The position numbers and the translations under genes were made by a program. The notes under the pieces were generated by a model that was given only the letters and a program-made list of their open reading frames with translations, was not told the origin of the DNA and searched no databases. Of a DNA stretch of 64,000 nucleotides, positions 54,110-63,658 are shown piece by piece (position 1 is the stretch's first letter; each line of letters begins with the position of its first letter). Source of the DNA: Clostridia bacterium (GTDB taxonomy: Bacteria; Bacillota; Clostridia; TANB77; CAG-508); contig JAGAKS010000016.1 of the NCBI GenBank assembly GCA_017625465.1, forward strand, positions 83,034-147,033. Direction: 5' to 3'.

Positions 54110-54259
54110 TTATTCTTCTACATCTGATTTTCTAGGCATTATAATTGCTGCTCATTCCTTTTTACTATCAACACCGTTTTGATGTTTTGGATCTCCTATC
54201 GTACAACAAATATGCTCTTTATCTATGTTCTCTAAACTTAAATTAATATATTCATTCAT
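54110..54259 (-). pseudogene. Remnant of a GNAT family acetyltransferase gene
   Basis: A GAGGAAA site precedes an ATG at 54259. The frame reads MNEYINLSLENIDKEHICC and HQNGVDSKKE, then an in-frame TGA at 54152-54154, and 13 more codons to TAA. The start resembles clostridial GNAT proteins whose N-terminus reads like INLENI...EHICC...GVDSKKEW, so the TGA sits where Trp is expected and the catalytic domain is gone. It is most likely a decayed gene. The interval 53990-54293 otherwise contains only a likely promoter. Confidence 0.6.
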
Positions 54260-54293
54260 ATTCTATTTCCTCTTTTACATTTTTCTAATTTCG

Positions 54294-54707
54294 TTATATA
54301 TTTTCTTCTAACTCTTTATTTAAAATCTCATCAAATTCTGGATATTCTTTTTTTATTCTTATAGGAAGTCCATGTTCATTTAGAAAACAATGTTCTGTTT
54401 CGCCAATAGCAACAATTTCTCCATCTTTTTTCATTTCATAACCTATTGTCATTCTAAGTCCATTGTATTTTTTTAAGCTAACATTTATTTCAATAACATC
54501 ATCAAAAGTAGTATTATGTTTATAACTACAATTTACTGATAATACTGGTGAAAACATTTTCATTTCTTCGCATTTTTTATAACTCCAGCCTACATGGTCT
54601 AACCATTCAACCCTTGACTCTTCCATAAATCTTATATAATTTGAATGATGTGTAATCCCCATTTTATCTGTTTCATAATACGCTACTTTATGTTTATAAG
54701 TATACAT
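54294..54707 (-). CDS. Acyl-CoA thioesterase (YbgC/4HBT-like, hotdog fold)
   Basis: 137 residues. YYETDKMGITHHSNYIRFMEESRVEWLDHVG carries the hotdog active site (Asp and the helix start) of 4-hydroxybenzoyl-CoA thioesterase relatives. It hydrolyses short acyl-CoA thioesters. AGAAGGAA precedes ATG. Confidence 0.88.
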   Translation of the reverse strand: MYTYKHKVAYYETDKMGITHHSNYIRFMEESRVEWLDHVGWSYKKCEEMKMFSPVLSVNCSYKHNTTFDDVIEINVSLKKYNGLRMTIGYEMKKDGEIVAIGETEHCFLNEHGLPIRIKKEYPEFDEILNKELEENI

Positions 54708-54736
54708 TTTATTCCTTCTTTCTTATATTAATAATT

Positions 54737-56608
54737 TTATTTTAAATTTTTAACATTTAATACTCTTAACGCATTTATAATAGCAATCACAGAAACTCCA
54801 ACATCTGCAAAAACTGCTTCCCACATAGTAGAAAGTCCAAATGCTGTAAGCACTAAAACCGCAATTTTTACGAATATTGCAAATACAATATTTTCCATTA
54901 CAATTTTCATAGTCTTTTTAGATAATCTTATGGCACTTACTATTTTAGATGGTTCATCTGTCATAATTACTATATCTGCAGCTTCTATTGCACTATCTGC
55001 TCCCATGCCACCCATTGCAATTCCTATATCTGCTAAAGCTAAAACTGGTGCATCATTTATGCCATCACCTGCAAAAGCTAGCTTTCCTTTTTCTGATTTT
55101 GCTTGTAATAATTCTTCAACTTTACTTGCCTTACCATCTGGTAATAATTCAGTAAAAACTTGGTCTATTTCTAATTCTTTTGCAACAGCTTCACCAACAT
55201 TTTTTCTATCTCCTGTAAGCATAACTATTTGCTTTACGCCATTTTTCTTTAATTCTTTTATCGCCTTTTTACTATCTTCTTTTATTTTATCAGATATTAA
55301 AATATATCCTGCATATTTTTTATCAATTGCAATATATACAATTGTACCTATATCTTCACATTTTGTAAATACAATGTTTTGCTCTTTCATTAACTTTTCA
55401 TTTCCCGCAAAAACTTCTTGTTTTCTTATTTTTGCATAAATTCCAAGGCCAGATAATTCTTCTGTTTTGATAATTTCTTTTTCATCTATTTCTTTTCCAT
55501 AAGCAGTTTTAATAGACTTTGCTATTGGATGATTCGAATAATTTTCAGTATATGCTGCAATTTTCAATAATTCTTCTTTCGCAATGTTGATACTTTCAAC
55601 TTTTTGAACTTCAAAAACTCCTTCTGTTAATGTTCCAGTTTTATCAAATAATACTATTTCTGTTTTAGATAAAGCTTCTAAATAATTACTACCTTTTATT
55701 AAAATTCCCATTTTAGAAGCTCCACCAATTCCCCCAAAAAAGCTTAATGGTATTGATATGACCAAAGCACAAGGGCAAGATACTACTAAAAATGATAATG
55801 CTCTATAAAGCCATGTAGTAAAGCTTGCATCTTTTATAATAATAGGAGGTAAAATTGCTAATAAAACAGCTACTATTACTACTGTTGGTGTATAATACTT
55901 TGCAAATTTAGTAATAAAGTTTTCAGATGTAGATTTTCTGCTACTTGCTGATTCTACTAACTCTAATATTTTACTAACTGTTGATTCTCCAAATTCTTTG
56001 GTTACCTCTATCTTTATAACACCATTTATATTTATAGAACCGCTTAAAACTTCTTCGCCTTCTATAACTTTTCTTGGCACACTTTCTCCAGTTAACGCTT
56101 TAGTATCAATAGTAGTTTGACCTTCTACTATTTTGCCATCTAGCGGTATCTTTTCCCCTGGTTTAACTAATATTATTTCGCCTATTTTAACTTCATCTGG
56201 CTCTACTTTTTCCACGTCTTCATTTCTACATACATTAGCATAATCTGGTCTTATATCCATTAAGCTTGCAATTGATTTTCTTGATTTATCTACTGCATAA
56301 CTTTGAAATAATTCACCTATTTGATAAAACAACATAACTGCAACAGCTTCTGGAAATTCTCCTGTAGCAAAAGCACCTATTGTAGCAACACTCATTAAAA
56401 AATTTTCATCAAAAGCCTTGCCTCTCATTATTTTTTTTAAAGCTTTTTTCAATATTTCTAGTCCTACAACTAAATAAGCAATAACAAATATTGCATTATT
56501 TATATATTCTGCGTTGTATGATGTATGTATTAATTTTTCAAATGGTACTACTAATGCAATAACAAATAAGATTGCTGATATTATAATTTTTCTAAGTTTT
56601 TTCTTCAT
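54737..56608 (-). CDS. Heavy-metal P-type ATPase, Cd/Zn type (CadA-like)
   Basis: 623 residues. Motifs in order: the actuator TGE in ALTGESVPRK, the CPC transmembrane motif in SCPCALVISIPLSFFGGIGGASKMGILIKGS, phosphorylation DKTGTLTEG, HP motif NYSNHPIAKSI and the GDGINDAPVLALAD hinge. CPC plus SPC-L context and the HP segment mark the Zn/Cd/Pb exporter group. It lacks the N-terminal metal-binding domain, which is a separate gene directly upstream. It pumps metal ions out. Confidence 0.93.
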   Translation of the reverse strand: MKKKLRKIIISAILFVIALVVPFEKLIHTSYNAEYINNAIFVIAYLVVGLEILKKALKKIMRGKAFDENFLMSVATIGAFATGEFPEAVAVMLFYQIGELFQSYAVDKSRKSIASLMDIRPDYANVCRNEDVEKVEPDEVKIGEIILVKPGEKIPLDGKIVEGQTTIDTKALTGESVPRKVIEGEEVLSGSININGVIKIEVTKEFGESTVSKILELVESASSRKSTSENFITKFAKYYTPTVVIVAVLLAILPPIIIKDASFTTWLYRALSFLVVSCPCALVISIPLSFFGGIGGASKMGILIKGSNYLEALSKTEIVLFDKTGTLTEGVFEVQKVESINIAKEELLKIAAYTENYSNHPIAKSIKTAYGKEIDEKEIIKTEELSGLGIYAKIRKQEVFAGNEKLMKEQNIVFTKCEDIGTIVYIAIDKKYAGYILISDKIKEDSKKAIKELKKNGVKQIVMLTGDRKNVGEAVAKELEIDQVFTELLPDGKASKVEELLQAKSEKGKLAFAGDGINDAPVLALADIGIAMGGMGADSAIEAADIVIMTDEPSKIVSAIRLSKKTMKIVMENIVFAIFVKIAVLVLTAFGLSTMWEAVFADVGVSVIAIINALRVLNVKNLK

Positions 56609-56621
56609 AATAAACCCCTTA

Positions 56622-56843
56622 CTAAATCTCTTCTATTGTTACATCTGGTTCTTCTTTTTTTATAACTTTTTTAACACGATTTATTATCTCTTCTTTTTGG
56701 CTTTCATCAAATTCTAATTCCATTTTCTCTGTCATAAAACTAATAGTTGCATTTTCTATTCCTTCAACTTTTTGAATTGCTCTTTCTAATTCTGCTGCAC
56801 AATTTGCGCAATCTAATCCTTTAATTTTAAATTTACTTTTCAT
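56622..56843 (-). CDS. Stand-alone heavy-metal-associated domain protein
   Basis: 73 residues. GLDCANCAAELERAI carries the CxxC metal site at the start of an HMA fold. In CadA this domain is fused to the ATPase; here it is encoded separately and probably delivers metal to it. The ATG at 56843 follows GGAGGG; an in-frame ATG 15 bases upstream lies inside that site. It is between the regulator and the ATPase. Confidence 0.87.
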   Translation of the reverse strand: MKSKFKIKGLDCANCAAELERAIQKVEGIENATISFMTEKMELEFDESQKEEIINRVKKVIKKEEPDVTIEEI

Positions 56844-56861
56844 TTTTTTACCCTCCATTTA

Positions 56862-57224
56862 TTACATTTTATGTTCTATATGCTCTACTGCAATTTCAAA
56901 TACTTGTTTTACATGCTCATCATCTAACATATAGTAAACTTCTTTTCCTTGTTTTCTGCATTTTACAATTCCACTTCTTCTTAATGTTCCCAGCTGATGA
57001 GATATCGAAGATTTTGACATTCCTAAAACATTTGCAATATCGCATACACACATTTCATTTTTATCTAAAGCAAATAATATTTTTGTTCTTGTTGTATCTC
57101 CAAGTATTTTAAAAAAATCTGCCATTTTATAAAATACATTTTCATCTTTCATTTCTTTTAATGTATTCTCAACGATTTCTTGGTGAATTACACTACAATC
57201 GCATACAAACTCATTTTTAGCCAT
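56862..57224 (-). CDS. ArsR/SmtB family regulator, CadC-type metal sensor
   Basis: About 120 residues. Winged helix LGDTTRTKILFALDKNEMCVCDIANVLGMSKSSISHQLGTLRRSGIV. The CVCD pair lies in the helix used by CadC for Cd, Pb or Zn, and VCDCS near the start supplies the other Cys ligands. It represses the operon without metal. The ATG at 57224 has GGAGGAG upstream; the longer frame to 57272 enters the operator. Confidence 0.92.
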   Translation of the reverse strand: MAKNEFVCDCSVIHQEIVENTLKEMKDENVFYKMADFFKILGDTTRTKILFALDKNEMCVCDIANVLGMSKSSISHQLGTLRRSGIVKCRKQGKEVYYMLDDEHVKQVFEIAVEHIEHKM

Positions 57225-57252
57225 ATTCTCCTCCTTTGTTTTCTTTTTGACA

Positions 57253-57313
57253 ATAGTTGAGCAACCGTTCAACTATATTCTACTTACATTATAGTTGAAC
57301 GGACATTCAATTG
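57253..57313. promoter_or_regulatory. Two operator sites of the metal regulator
   Basis: First, ATAGTTGA (57253-57260) inverted as TCAACTAT (57269-57276). Second, TTGAA (57295-57299) inverted as TTCAA (57306-57310) inside a similar sequence. They match ArsR/SmtB-style imperfect palindromes and overlap the promoter. Confidence 0.7.
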
Positions 57314-57340
57314 TCAATATTTTTTTTAAATTTATGCAAA

Positions 57341-57375
57341 AAAAATTACACTGAAAATTTTTCAATGTAATTTTT
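57341..57375 (-). terminator. Terminator of the ymdB unit
   Basis: AAATTACA/TGTAATTT (57343-57350 with 57366-57373) with inner A/T pairing, T-rich tail on the minus strand. Confidence 0.7.
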
Positions 57376-57391
57376 CTATATTTTCACTTTT

Positions 57392-58165
57392 CTATTTTAT
57401 ACAAATTCGCTCTATGCTCACTGCTTCATTTGTTGTATCATCAACTTCAAAAACACATGCATTAAGTATACCTTCACCTTCTGCTATTCTATATTTTTCT
57501 GGAAGTGATGTTTCAAATCTTTTTATTGATGCTTTTGCATCCATACCAATTACAGAACGTTTTGGCCCTGTCATGCCAATATCTGTTATATAAGCTGTAC
57601 CGTTATCTAATATTTGCTCATCAGCAGTTTGAACATGAGTATGTGTTCCAAATATAATTGTTGCTTCACCTTCCAAATAATATGCAAGAGCAATTTTTTC
57701 TGCAGTTGCCTCTGCATGAAAATCTATAACAATTATATCAACATCATTTTTTATTTGCTCGATAATCTTCTTAGCTTCTAAAAAAGGATTTTCAGAAAGC
57801 ACAGTCATCGTAACTCTACCAATTAAATTGATTACTGCAATTTTCTTATTTTTACAATTATAAATTCTATAACCTTTACCTGGGTTATTATTCGAATAAT
57901 TTGCTGGTCTTATAATTTTATCATCATCAATAAAGCTAAAAATATCTTTTTTTGCCCAAGTATGATTTCCCATGGTTACAACATCAGTTCCAACAGAAAG
58001 AATTTCTTTGTATAATTTTTCTGTAAGTCCCATACCATCTGCTGCATTTTCACCATTTACAATAACGAAATCTATATCATCGTCTTTCATTATTTTAGGA
58101 AGTTTGTATTTAAGCATTTGTACTCCAGTTTTGCCTACAATATCTCCTACTGCTAAAATCTTCAA
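57392..58165 (-). CDS. ymdB: YmdB/TIGR00282 family metallophosphoesterase
   Basis: 257 residues. GDIVGKTGVQML, VNGENAADGMGL, TMGNHTWAKKDIF and DFHAEATAEKIAL...FGTHTHVQTADEQIL are the metal-binding motifs of this family, which hydrolyses 2',3'-cyclic nucleotides in Bacillus. The start codon is TTG at 58165, with AGGAGG at a good distance. It starts 12 bases after the guaA gene. Confidence 0.93.
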   Translation of the reverse strand: MKILAVGDIVGKTGVQMLKYKLPKIMKDDDIDFVIVNGENAADGMGLTEKLYKEILSVGTDVVTMGNHTWAKKDIFSFIDDDKIIRPANYSNNNPGKGYRIYNCKNKKIAVINLIGRVTMTVLSENPFLEAKKIIEQIKNDVDIIVIDFHAEATAEKIALAYYLEGEATIIFGTHTHVQTADEQILDNGTAYITDIGMTGPKRSVIGMDAKASIKRFETSLPEKYRIAEGEGILNACVFEVDDTTNEAVSIERICIK

Positions 58166-58177
58166 ACTTTTTTCCTC

Positions 58178-59716
58178 CTATTCCCACTCTATAGTAGCTG
58201 GTGGTTTTCCTGTAATATCGTAAACTACTCTATTTACATGTTTTACTTCATTTACAATTCTACTAGATACTATTTCAAGAATTTCATAAGGAATTTTACT
58301 CCACTCTGCTGTCATAAAGTCTGTTGTTGTAACAGCTCTTAAAGCAACTGTATAATCATAAGTTCTTTCATCACCCATTACACCAACACTTTTTAAATTT
58401 GTAAGAACTGCAAAATATTGATTTATTTCTCTATCTAATCCTGCTTTTGCAATTTCTTCTCTAAAAATATAATCTGCATCTTTTAATATTGTTAATTTAT
58501 CATCTGTAATATCTCCAATAACCCTTATTGCTAAACCAGGTCCTGGAAATGGTTGACGATAAACTAAATAATCTGGTAATCCTAATTCTAAACCGACTTT
58601 TCTTACTTCGTCTTTAAATAAATCTCTAAGTGGTTCAATTATCTCTTTAAAATCTACATAATCAGGAAGACCACCGACATTATGGTGGCTCTTAATTGTA
58701 GCTCCAGCTCCAACACCACTTTCAATAACATCAGGATAAATTGTTCCTTGAACTAAGAAATCTACTGTTCCTATTTTCTTTGCTTCTTCTTCAAATACTC
58801 TTATGAACTCTTCACCAATAATTTTTCTTTTTCTTTCTGGTTCTGTAACACCAGCAAGTTTATTTAAAAATCTTTCTTTAGCATCAACTCTAACAAAATT
58901 TACTTCTGAATTTCCAAAAACTTTTTCAACTTCTTCGGATTCATTTTTTCTAAGTAAACCATGGTCTACAAATATACAAGTTAAGTTTTTGCCAATTGCT
59001 TTGCTCATTAAAGATGCTGCAACTGATGAATCAACTCCACCAGATAAAGCACATAAAGCTTTTCTATCTCCAACTTTTTCTTTTATTGTTTTAATTGTTT
59101 CTTCTGCAAAAGAACTCATTTTCCATGTTCCTGTACAACCACAAACATTATATACAAAGTTTCTAATAACTTGTATTCCATTTTCAGAATGATTAACTTC
59201 TGGATGGAATTGAATACCATAAAAGTTTTTAGAAACATTTTGCATTGCTGCATTTGGACAATGATCTGTATGTCCAATGTTTTCAAAACCTTCTGGAAGT
59301 TTTGCAACAAAATCTGTATGACTCATCAAGAAATTATTTGTATCTCCAAAACCTTCAAATAGTTTTGAATTATTATTAATTTGAACCTCTGTAACACCAT
59401 ATTCTCTTTTATCTGCTCTTTGAACTTCTCCACCTAAAATATGTGTCATAAGTTGCATACCATAGCAAATTCCAAGAACTGGAATTCCTAAATTAAATAT
59501 TTCTTTATCACACATTGGTGCATTTTCAGCATAAACACTTGCTGGACCACCAGTAAAAATAATTCCTTTTGGATTTTTTTCTTTTATCTTTTCAATTGAA
59601 GTTGTATATGGAACGATTTCTGAATATACGTTACATTCTCTAACACGTCTTGCAATAAGTTGATTATATTGACCATAAAAGTCTATTATTAAAATTTTTT
59701 CTTCATCATTTTTCAT
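58178..59716 (-). CDS. guaA: GMP synthase (glutamine-hydrolysing)
   Basis: 512 residues. Class I glutaminase ([17 protein letters not shown] nucleophile, [11 protein letters not shown]), then the PP-loop [10 protein letters not shown], and the C-terminal dimer domain ending KPPATIEWE. It aminates XMP to GMP with glutamine. It follows guaB by 33 bases, so XMP production and use are coupled. Confidence 0.97.
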   Translation of the reverse strand: MKNDEEKILIIDFYGQYNQLIARRVRECNVYSEIVPYTTSIEKIKEKNPKGIIFTGGPASVYAENAPMCDKEIFNLGIPVLGICYGMQLMTHILGGEVQRADKREYGVTEVQINNNSKLFEGFGDTNNFLMSHTDFVAKLPEGFENIGHTDHCPNAAMQNVSKNFYGIQFHPEVNHSENGIQVIRNFVYNVCGCTGTWKMSSFAEETIKTIKEKVGDRKALCALSGGVDSSVAASLMSKAIGKNLTCIFVDHGLLRKNESEEVEKVFGNSEVNFVRVDAKERFLNKLAGVTEPERKRKIIGEEFIRVFEEEAKKIGTVDFLVQGTIYPDVIESGVGAGATIKSHHNVGGLPDYVDFKEIIEPLRDLFKDEVRKVGLELGLPDYLVYRQPFPGPGLAIRVIGDITDDKLTILKDADYIFREEIAKAGLDREINQYFAVLTNLKSVGVMGDERTYDYTVALRAVTTTDFMTAEWSKIPYEILEIVSSRIVNEVKHVNRVVYDITGKPPATIEWE

Positions 59717-59749
59717 AAAATACTTCTCATTTCTTATAATTTTTTTATT

Positions 59750-61258
59750 TTAGTGATTAGAACTCTCAATATCTTTTAATATAACATCATGTGCACTACC
59801 TTCTTTAATACTTACACTAGAAACAAGTGTTAATCTTGCTTTTTCTTGTAATTCTGGTATTGTTATAGCTCCGCAGTTACACATTGTAGATTTAATTTTG
59901 CTTACAGTAACAGCTAAATTATCTTTTAAAGAACCTGCATAAGGAATGTATGAATCTACGCCTTCCTCAAAGCTTAATTTGTTTTTGTTATCACCTAAAT
60001 CGTATCTTTGCCAGTTTCTAGCTCTGTTTGAACCTTCACCCCAATATTCTTTAACGAAAGTTCCATTTCTTTTTACAACTTTTGTAGGGCTTTCATCAAA
60101 TCTAGCAAAATATCTACCCATCATAACAAAATCAGCTCCCATTGCTAATGATAGAGTAATATGATAATCATGTACTATTCCACCATCTGAACATACTGGA
60201 ATATATATTCCTGTTCTTTCATAATATTCATTTCTTGCTTCAACTACATCCATTAAAGCACTAGCTTGTCCACGACCAATTCCTTTTGTTTCACGAGTGA
60301 TACAAATTGAACCACCGCCAACACCAACTTTGATAAAATCAGCTCCTGCTTCTGCTAAATAATAGAAACCTTCTTTATCTACAACATTTCCAGCTCCTAT
60401 TTTTACACTATCGCCATAATGTTCACGTACCCAATCGATAGTATTTTTTTGCCATACAGAATATCCATCTGAAGAGTCCATACATACCATATCAACACCA
60501 GCTTCTACTAATGCTGGAATTCTTTCTGCATAATCTCTTGTGTTTATACCTGCACCTACAACATATCTCTTATTCTCATCTAATAATGATTCAGGGTTAT
60601 TTTTCTTGTCTTCATAATCTTTTCTAAATACTAAATGCTCTAAGTTATCATTTTCATCTAATATTGGTAAACAACTAATTTTGTGTTCCCAAATCATATC
60701 ATTTGCTTCAGATAAACTTATTCCTTTTCTAGCACATACAGTATCTTTTCTAGGTCTCATAAAAGTATCTATTGGAGCATCCAAGTCTGCTCTTGAAATT
60801 CTATAATCTTTATCTGTAACTAATCCTAGGAATTTTCCATTAGCACTTCCGTCTTCAGTAATTGTAACTGTAGAATGTCCTGTTTTTTCAATCATAGCAA
60901 TTACTTCACGAAGTGGTGTACCACTTTTTACATTTGAATCACTATCTATAAATCCTGCTTTATGTCTTTTAACATTTCTAACCATTTGAGCTTGCGCTTC
61001 AATTGATTGTGAACCAAAAATAAAAGAACATCCACCTTCACGCGCTAAAGCAATAGCCATTTGCTCTCCTGAAACAGCTTGCATTATCGCAGAAACGAAA
61101 GGAACGTTCGCAGAATACTTTGGTTCTTCTCCTTTTTTAAATTTTACTAATGGTGTTTTTAAACTAACGTTGCTTGGTATACATCTCTCATCTGTTAAAT
61201 TTGGTAAAAGTAAAAATTCGCTAAATGTTCTTGAAACATCTCCTATAATCTTAGCCAT
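59750..61258 (-). CDS. guaB: IMP dehydrogenase of the divergent ([12 protein letters not shown]) type
   Basis: 502 residues. The core has [20 protein letters not shown], the loop [20 protein letters not shown] with the catalytic Cys, and [17 protein letters not shown]. Residues 95-220 are a CBS-type insert. The catalytic loop differs from the usual GIGPGSICTTR and matches the subtype common in Bacteroidetes and Clostridia. It makes XMP from IMP. GGAGGG precedes ATG. Confidence 0.93.
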   Translation of the reverse strand: MAKIIGDVSRTFSEFLLLPNLTDERCIPSNVSLKTPLVKFKKGEEPKYSANVPFVSAIMQAVSGEQMAIALAREGGCSFIFGSQSIEAQAQMVRNVKRHKAGFIDSDSNVKSGTPLREVIAMIEKTGHSTVTITEDGSANGKFLGLVTDKDYRISRADLDAPIDTFMRPRKDTVCARKGISLSEANDMIWEHKISCLPILDENDNLEHLVFRKDYEDKKNNPESLLDENKRYVVGAGINTRDYAERIPALVEAGVDMVCMDSSDGYSVWQKNTIDWVREHYGDSVKIGAGNVVDKEGFYYLAEAGADFIKVGVGGGSICITRETKGIGRGQASALMDVVEARNEYYERTGIYIPVCSDGGIVHDYHITLSLAMGADFVMMGRYFARFDESPTKVVKRNGTFVKEYWGEGSNRARNWQRYDLGDNKNKLSFEEGVDSYIPYAGSLKDNLAVTVSKIKSTMCNCGAITIPELQEKARLTLVSSVSIKEGSAHDVILKDIESSNH

Positions 61259-61295
61259 TTAAATAAACCCTCCTCTATATTAACTATATTTGTAT

Positions 61296-61324
61296 ATTAT
61301 ACAATATTATGTAATAAAAATCAA
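61296..61324 (-). promoter_or_regulatory. Promoter of guaB-guaA-ymdB
   Basis: On the minus strand: TTGATT (61319-61324), 17 bases, TATAAT (61296-61301), 38 bases before guaB. I see no riboswitch in the leader. Confidence 0.75.
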
Positions 61325-61411
61325 GTCGTTTTTGCCTTAGTTTTGGCATATTCTAGAAAATTTGTTGAAATTTTTAAAGTTTGTGTGATAAAATACATTT
61401 TGGAGGAACTT

Positions 61412-62305
61412 ATGGAATTAATTTTTGAAATAAAAGATAATAAATTTTATAATGTAAAAGAAATAATAAAATCTCATTTTCAAATTTCAGATAGATTACT
61501 TACAAAATTAAAAAAAGAAAAAAGAATTTTTTTAAACAACAAACCAGTATATGTTACTGAGCAAGTACAAGCAGGAGATTTATTAAAACTTGATATGAAT
61601 TTTGTTGAAGATTCTGATAATATTCTTCCAGTAAAAATGGATTTAGACATAGTTTATGAAGATGACTATTTATTGATTGTAAACAAACCACCTTTTCTTC
61701 CTGTTCATCCTTCTTGCTATCATTATGATAACAGCTTATCTAATGGTATAAAATATTATTTTAATTCTATAAATTTGAAAAGAAAAATTAGACCAATAAA
61801 TAGATTAGATAAAGATACTTCTGGATTAGTAATATTTGCAAAGCACGAATACATACAAGAAGCTTTAGTAAAGCAAATGAAGGCTCAACTATTCAAAAAA
61901 GAATATATTGCAATATTAACTGGAAATTTAGAAAAATCTTTTGGCACTATTAACGCACCTATTGCTAGAAAAGCTGGTAGTATTATGGAACGAGAAATTT
62001 CAGAAAGCGGAGAAACTGCAATATCTCATTTTGAACTTATTAAAAATCTAGATAATTTTTGCGTAGTAAAATATACTTTAGAAACTGGTAGAACTCATCA
62101 ATTACGTGTACATAGCAAATATATAAGTCATCCTATTTTAGGTGATACATTATATGGTGAAGAATCCACTTTAATAGATAGACAAGCATTACATGCTTAC
62201 AAAATCAGCTTTATACACCCCATTACACAAAAAGAATTGATTTTAGAAACAGAATTACCAAATGATATAAAACAGCTATTATGTAATATGAAAGAAAAGT
62301 TATAG
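61412..62305 (+). CDS. RluD-type pseudouridine synthase
   Basis: 297 residues. An N-terminal S4-like segment (LLTKLKKEKRIFLNNKP) precedes the catalytic core with RPINRLDKDTSGLVIFAKH (Asp). The C-terminal TGRTHQLRVHSKYISHPILGDTLYG follows. It modifies rRNA uridines. The ATG at 61412 has GGAGG upstream; an earlier in-frame start at 61343 has none. It is a single-gene plus-strand unit. Confidence 0.92.
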   Translation: MELIFEIKDNKFYNVKEIIKSHFQISDRLLTKLKKEKRIFLNNKPVYVTEQVQAGDLLKLDMNFVEDSDNILPVKMDLDIVYEDDYLLIVNKPPFLPVHPSCYHYDNSLSNGIKYYFNSINLKRKIRPINRLDKDTSGLVIFAKHEYIQEALVKQMKAQLFKKEYIAILTGNLEKSFGTINAPIARKAGSIMEREISESGETAISHFELIKNLDNFCVVKYTLETGRTHQLRVHSKYISHPILGDTLYGEESTLIDRQALHAYKISFIHPITQKELILETELPNDIKQLLCNMKEKL

Positions 62306-62332
62306 TTGAACTCAACTGAGCTACAAAACCTT

Positions 62333-62398
62333 AAAACACGTAGTGGATAGGTTCCATTTTTTGAAAAACGATGGAAAGGAGCCACAGAGTTGTTTTTT
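62333..62398 (+). other. Structured hairpin with internal loops downstream of rluD
   Basis: GTGG (62343-62346) pairs with CCAC (62382-62385), TTCCAT (62352-62357) with ATGGAA (62371-62376), with a symmetrical internal loop ATAGG/AGGAG and outer AAAAC/GTTTT pairs. It ends in a T-run, so it may be the rluD terminator, though its shape is more complex than a simple one. The whole gap 62306-62482 contains no gene I can support. Confidence 0.5.
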
Positions 62399-62482
62399 AG
62401 ATTTTGTGCGCTAGTTTAGTGACCTATAACTTGAAATGAATATTATCATAATAGCTGTTTTTAATTTTTATAATCAATCTGT

Positions 62483-63658
62483 TTATTTCATAATTAAGTT
62501 TTTGAAACTTGTTCCATAAGGTAATTTTTCAAATCCATAAATATCAAGTATTGTAGCAGATATATCTGCATACGTTTCACGGATTCCTATATCAACATTT
62601 TCTTTGATATTTTTACCATATATTAAAATAGGAATATATTCTCTTGAATGGTCTGTTGATGGTGTAACTGGATCACAACCATGATCTGCTGTTATAATAA
62701 GAATATCGTCATCTCTCATTGCATCCATAATTTCAGGTAACTTTCCATCAAATTCTTCTAATGCTCTAGCATAACCAACTGGGTCGTTTCTATGTCCATA
62801 AAGCATATCATAGTCTACTAAATTTGTAAAAATTAAATCTTCAGAAGCATTCTTCAATGCCTCAATGTTTTTAGCAATACCATCTGTATTTCCACTTGTA
62901 TGTATTGCACGTGAAATTCCTCTACCTGTAAATAAGTCTTCTATTTTTCCAATAGCTAAAACTTTTTTACCATTATCTATAAATACATCTAACATTGTTC
63001 TTCCAAAGTTTGTTGCTTCAAAATCTTTTCTATTATATGTTCTTTTAAAAGTATCTGGTGTATCACCAACAAATGGTCTGGCAATTACTGTACCAATATT
63101 ATATCCTAGCTCATCTATAACATCTCTTGAAATTTGACATATTTCATATAATCTTTCTACTGAAATATATTCTTCATGTGCTGCAATTTGAAAAACGCTA
63201 TCTGCAGAAGTATAAACCATTGGCTTTCCAGTTTTAATTATTTCTTCTCCATATTCTTTAAGAAGTTCTGTACCTGAGCCTACTTTATTACAGCAAAATC
63301 CTGGCAAATTTGCTCTTTTTGCAATTTCATTTAAAAGTTCTTCTGGAAATGCATTTGGATATGTAGTAAATCCAACTTCTTTTACAAAGCCTGATATTTC
63401 CCAGTGTCCTACTGGGCTGTTTTTACCTTGAGATTTTTCTGCTGCTTTTCCAAAACTTCCTATACAATATTCTTCTTTTTCTGGAACTGAAACACCTTGA
63501 ATATTATATAATCCTAATTTTTTCATATTAGGAATATTTAAAGATGTTGCTCGATAAATAGCACCTAAAGTATCGCTTCCTCCATCTTTATATTTATTTG
63601 CATCTGGCAATTCTCCAACTCCAAAGCTATCTAAAACGATTATATTTATTCTACTCAT
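62483..63658 (-). CDS. deoB: Phosphopentomutase
   Basis: 391 residues. LDSFGVGELPDANKYKDGGSDTLG at the start, FTNLVDYDMLYGHRNDPVGYA and ITADHGCDPVTPSTDHSREYIP carry the metal ligands. It interconverts ribose 1- and 5-phosphates in nucleoside salvage. The ATG at 63658 has GAGGAG upstream. It overlaps the stop of the upstream gene by 8 bases, so they are coupled. Confidence 0.95.
   Translation of the reverse strand: MSRINIIVLDSFGVGELPDANKYKDGGSDTLGAIYRATSLNIPNMKKLGLYNIQGVSVPEKEEYCIGSFGKAAEKSQGKNSPVGHWEISGFVKEVGFTTYPNAFPEELLNEIAKRANLPGFCCNKVGSGTELLKEYGEEIIKTGKPMVYTSADSVFQIAAHEEYISVERLYEICQISRDVIDELGYNIGTVIARPFVGDTPDTFKRTYNRKDFEATNFGRTMLDVFIDNGKKVLAIGKIEDLFTGRGISRAIHTSGNTDGIAKNIEALKNASEDLIFTNLVDYDMLYGHRNDPVGYARALEEFDGKLPEIMDAMRDDDILIITADHGCDPVTPSTDHSREYIPILIYGKNIKENVDIGIRETYADISATILDIYGFEKLPYGTSFKNLIMK

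Noticed and set aside
62306-62345. A D-arm-like GTAGCTCAGTTG on the minus strand suggesting a tRNA
   Set aside because: No acceptor, anticodon or T arm can be folded around it, so it is at most a chance match.
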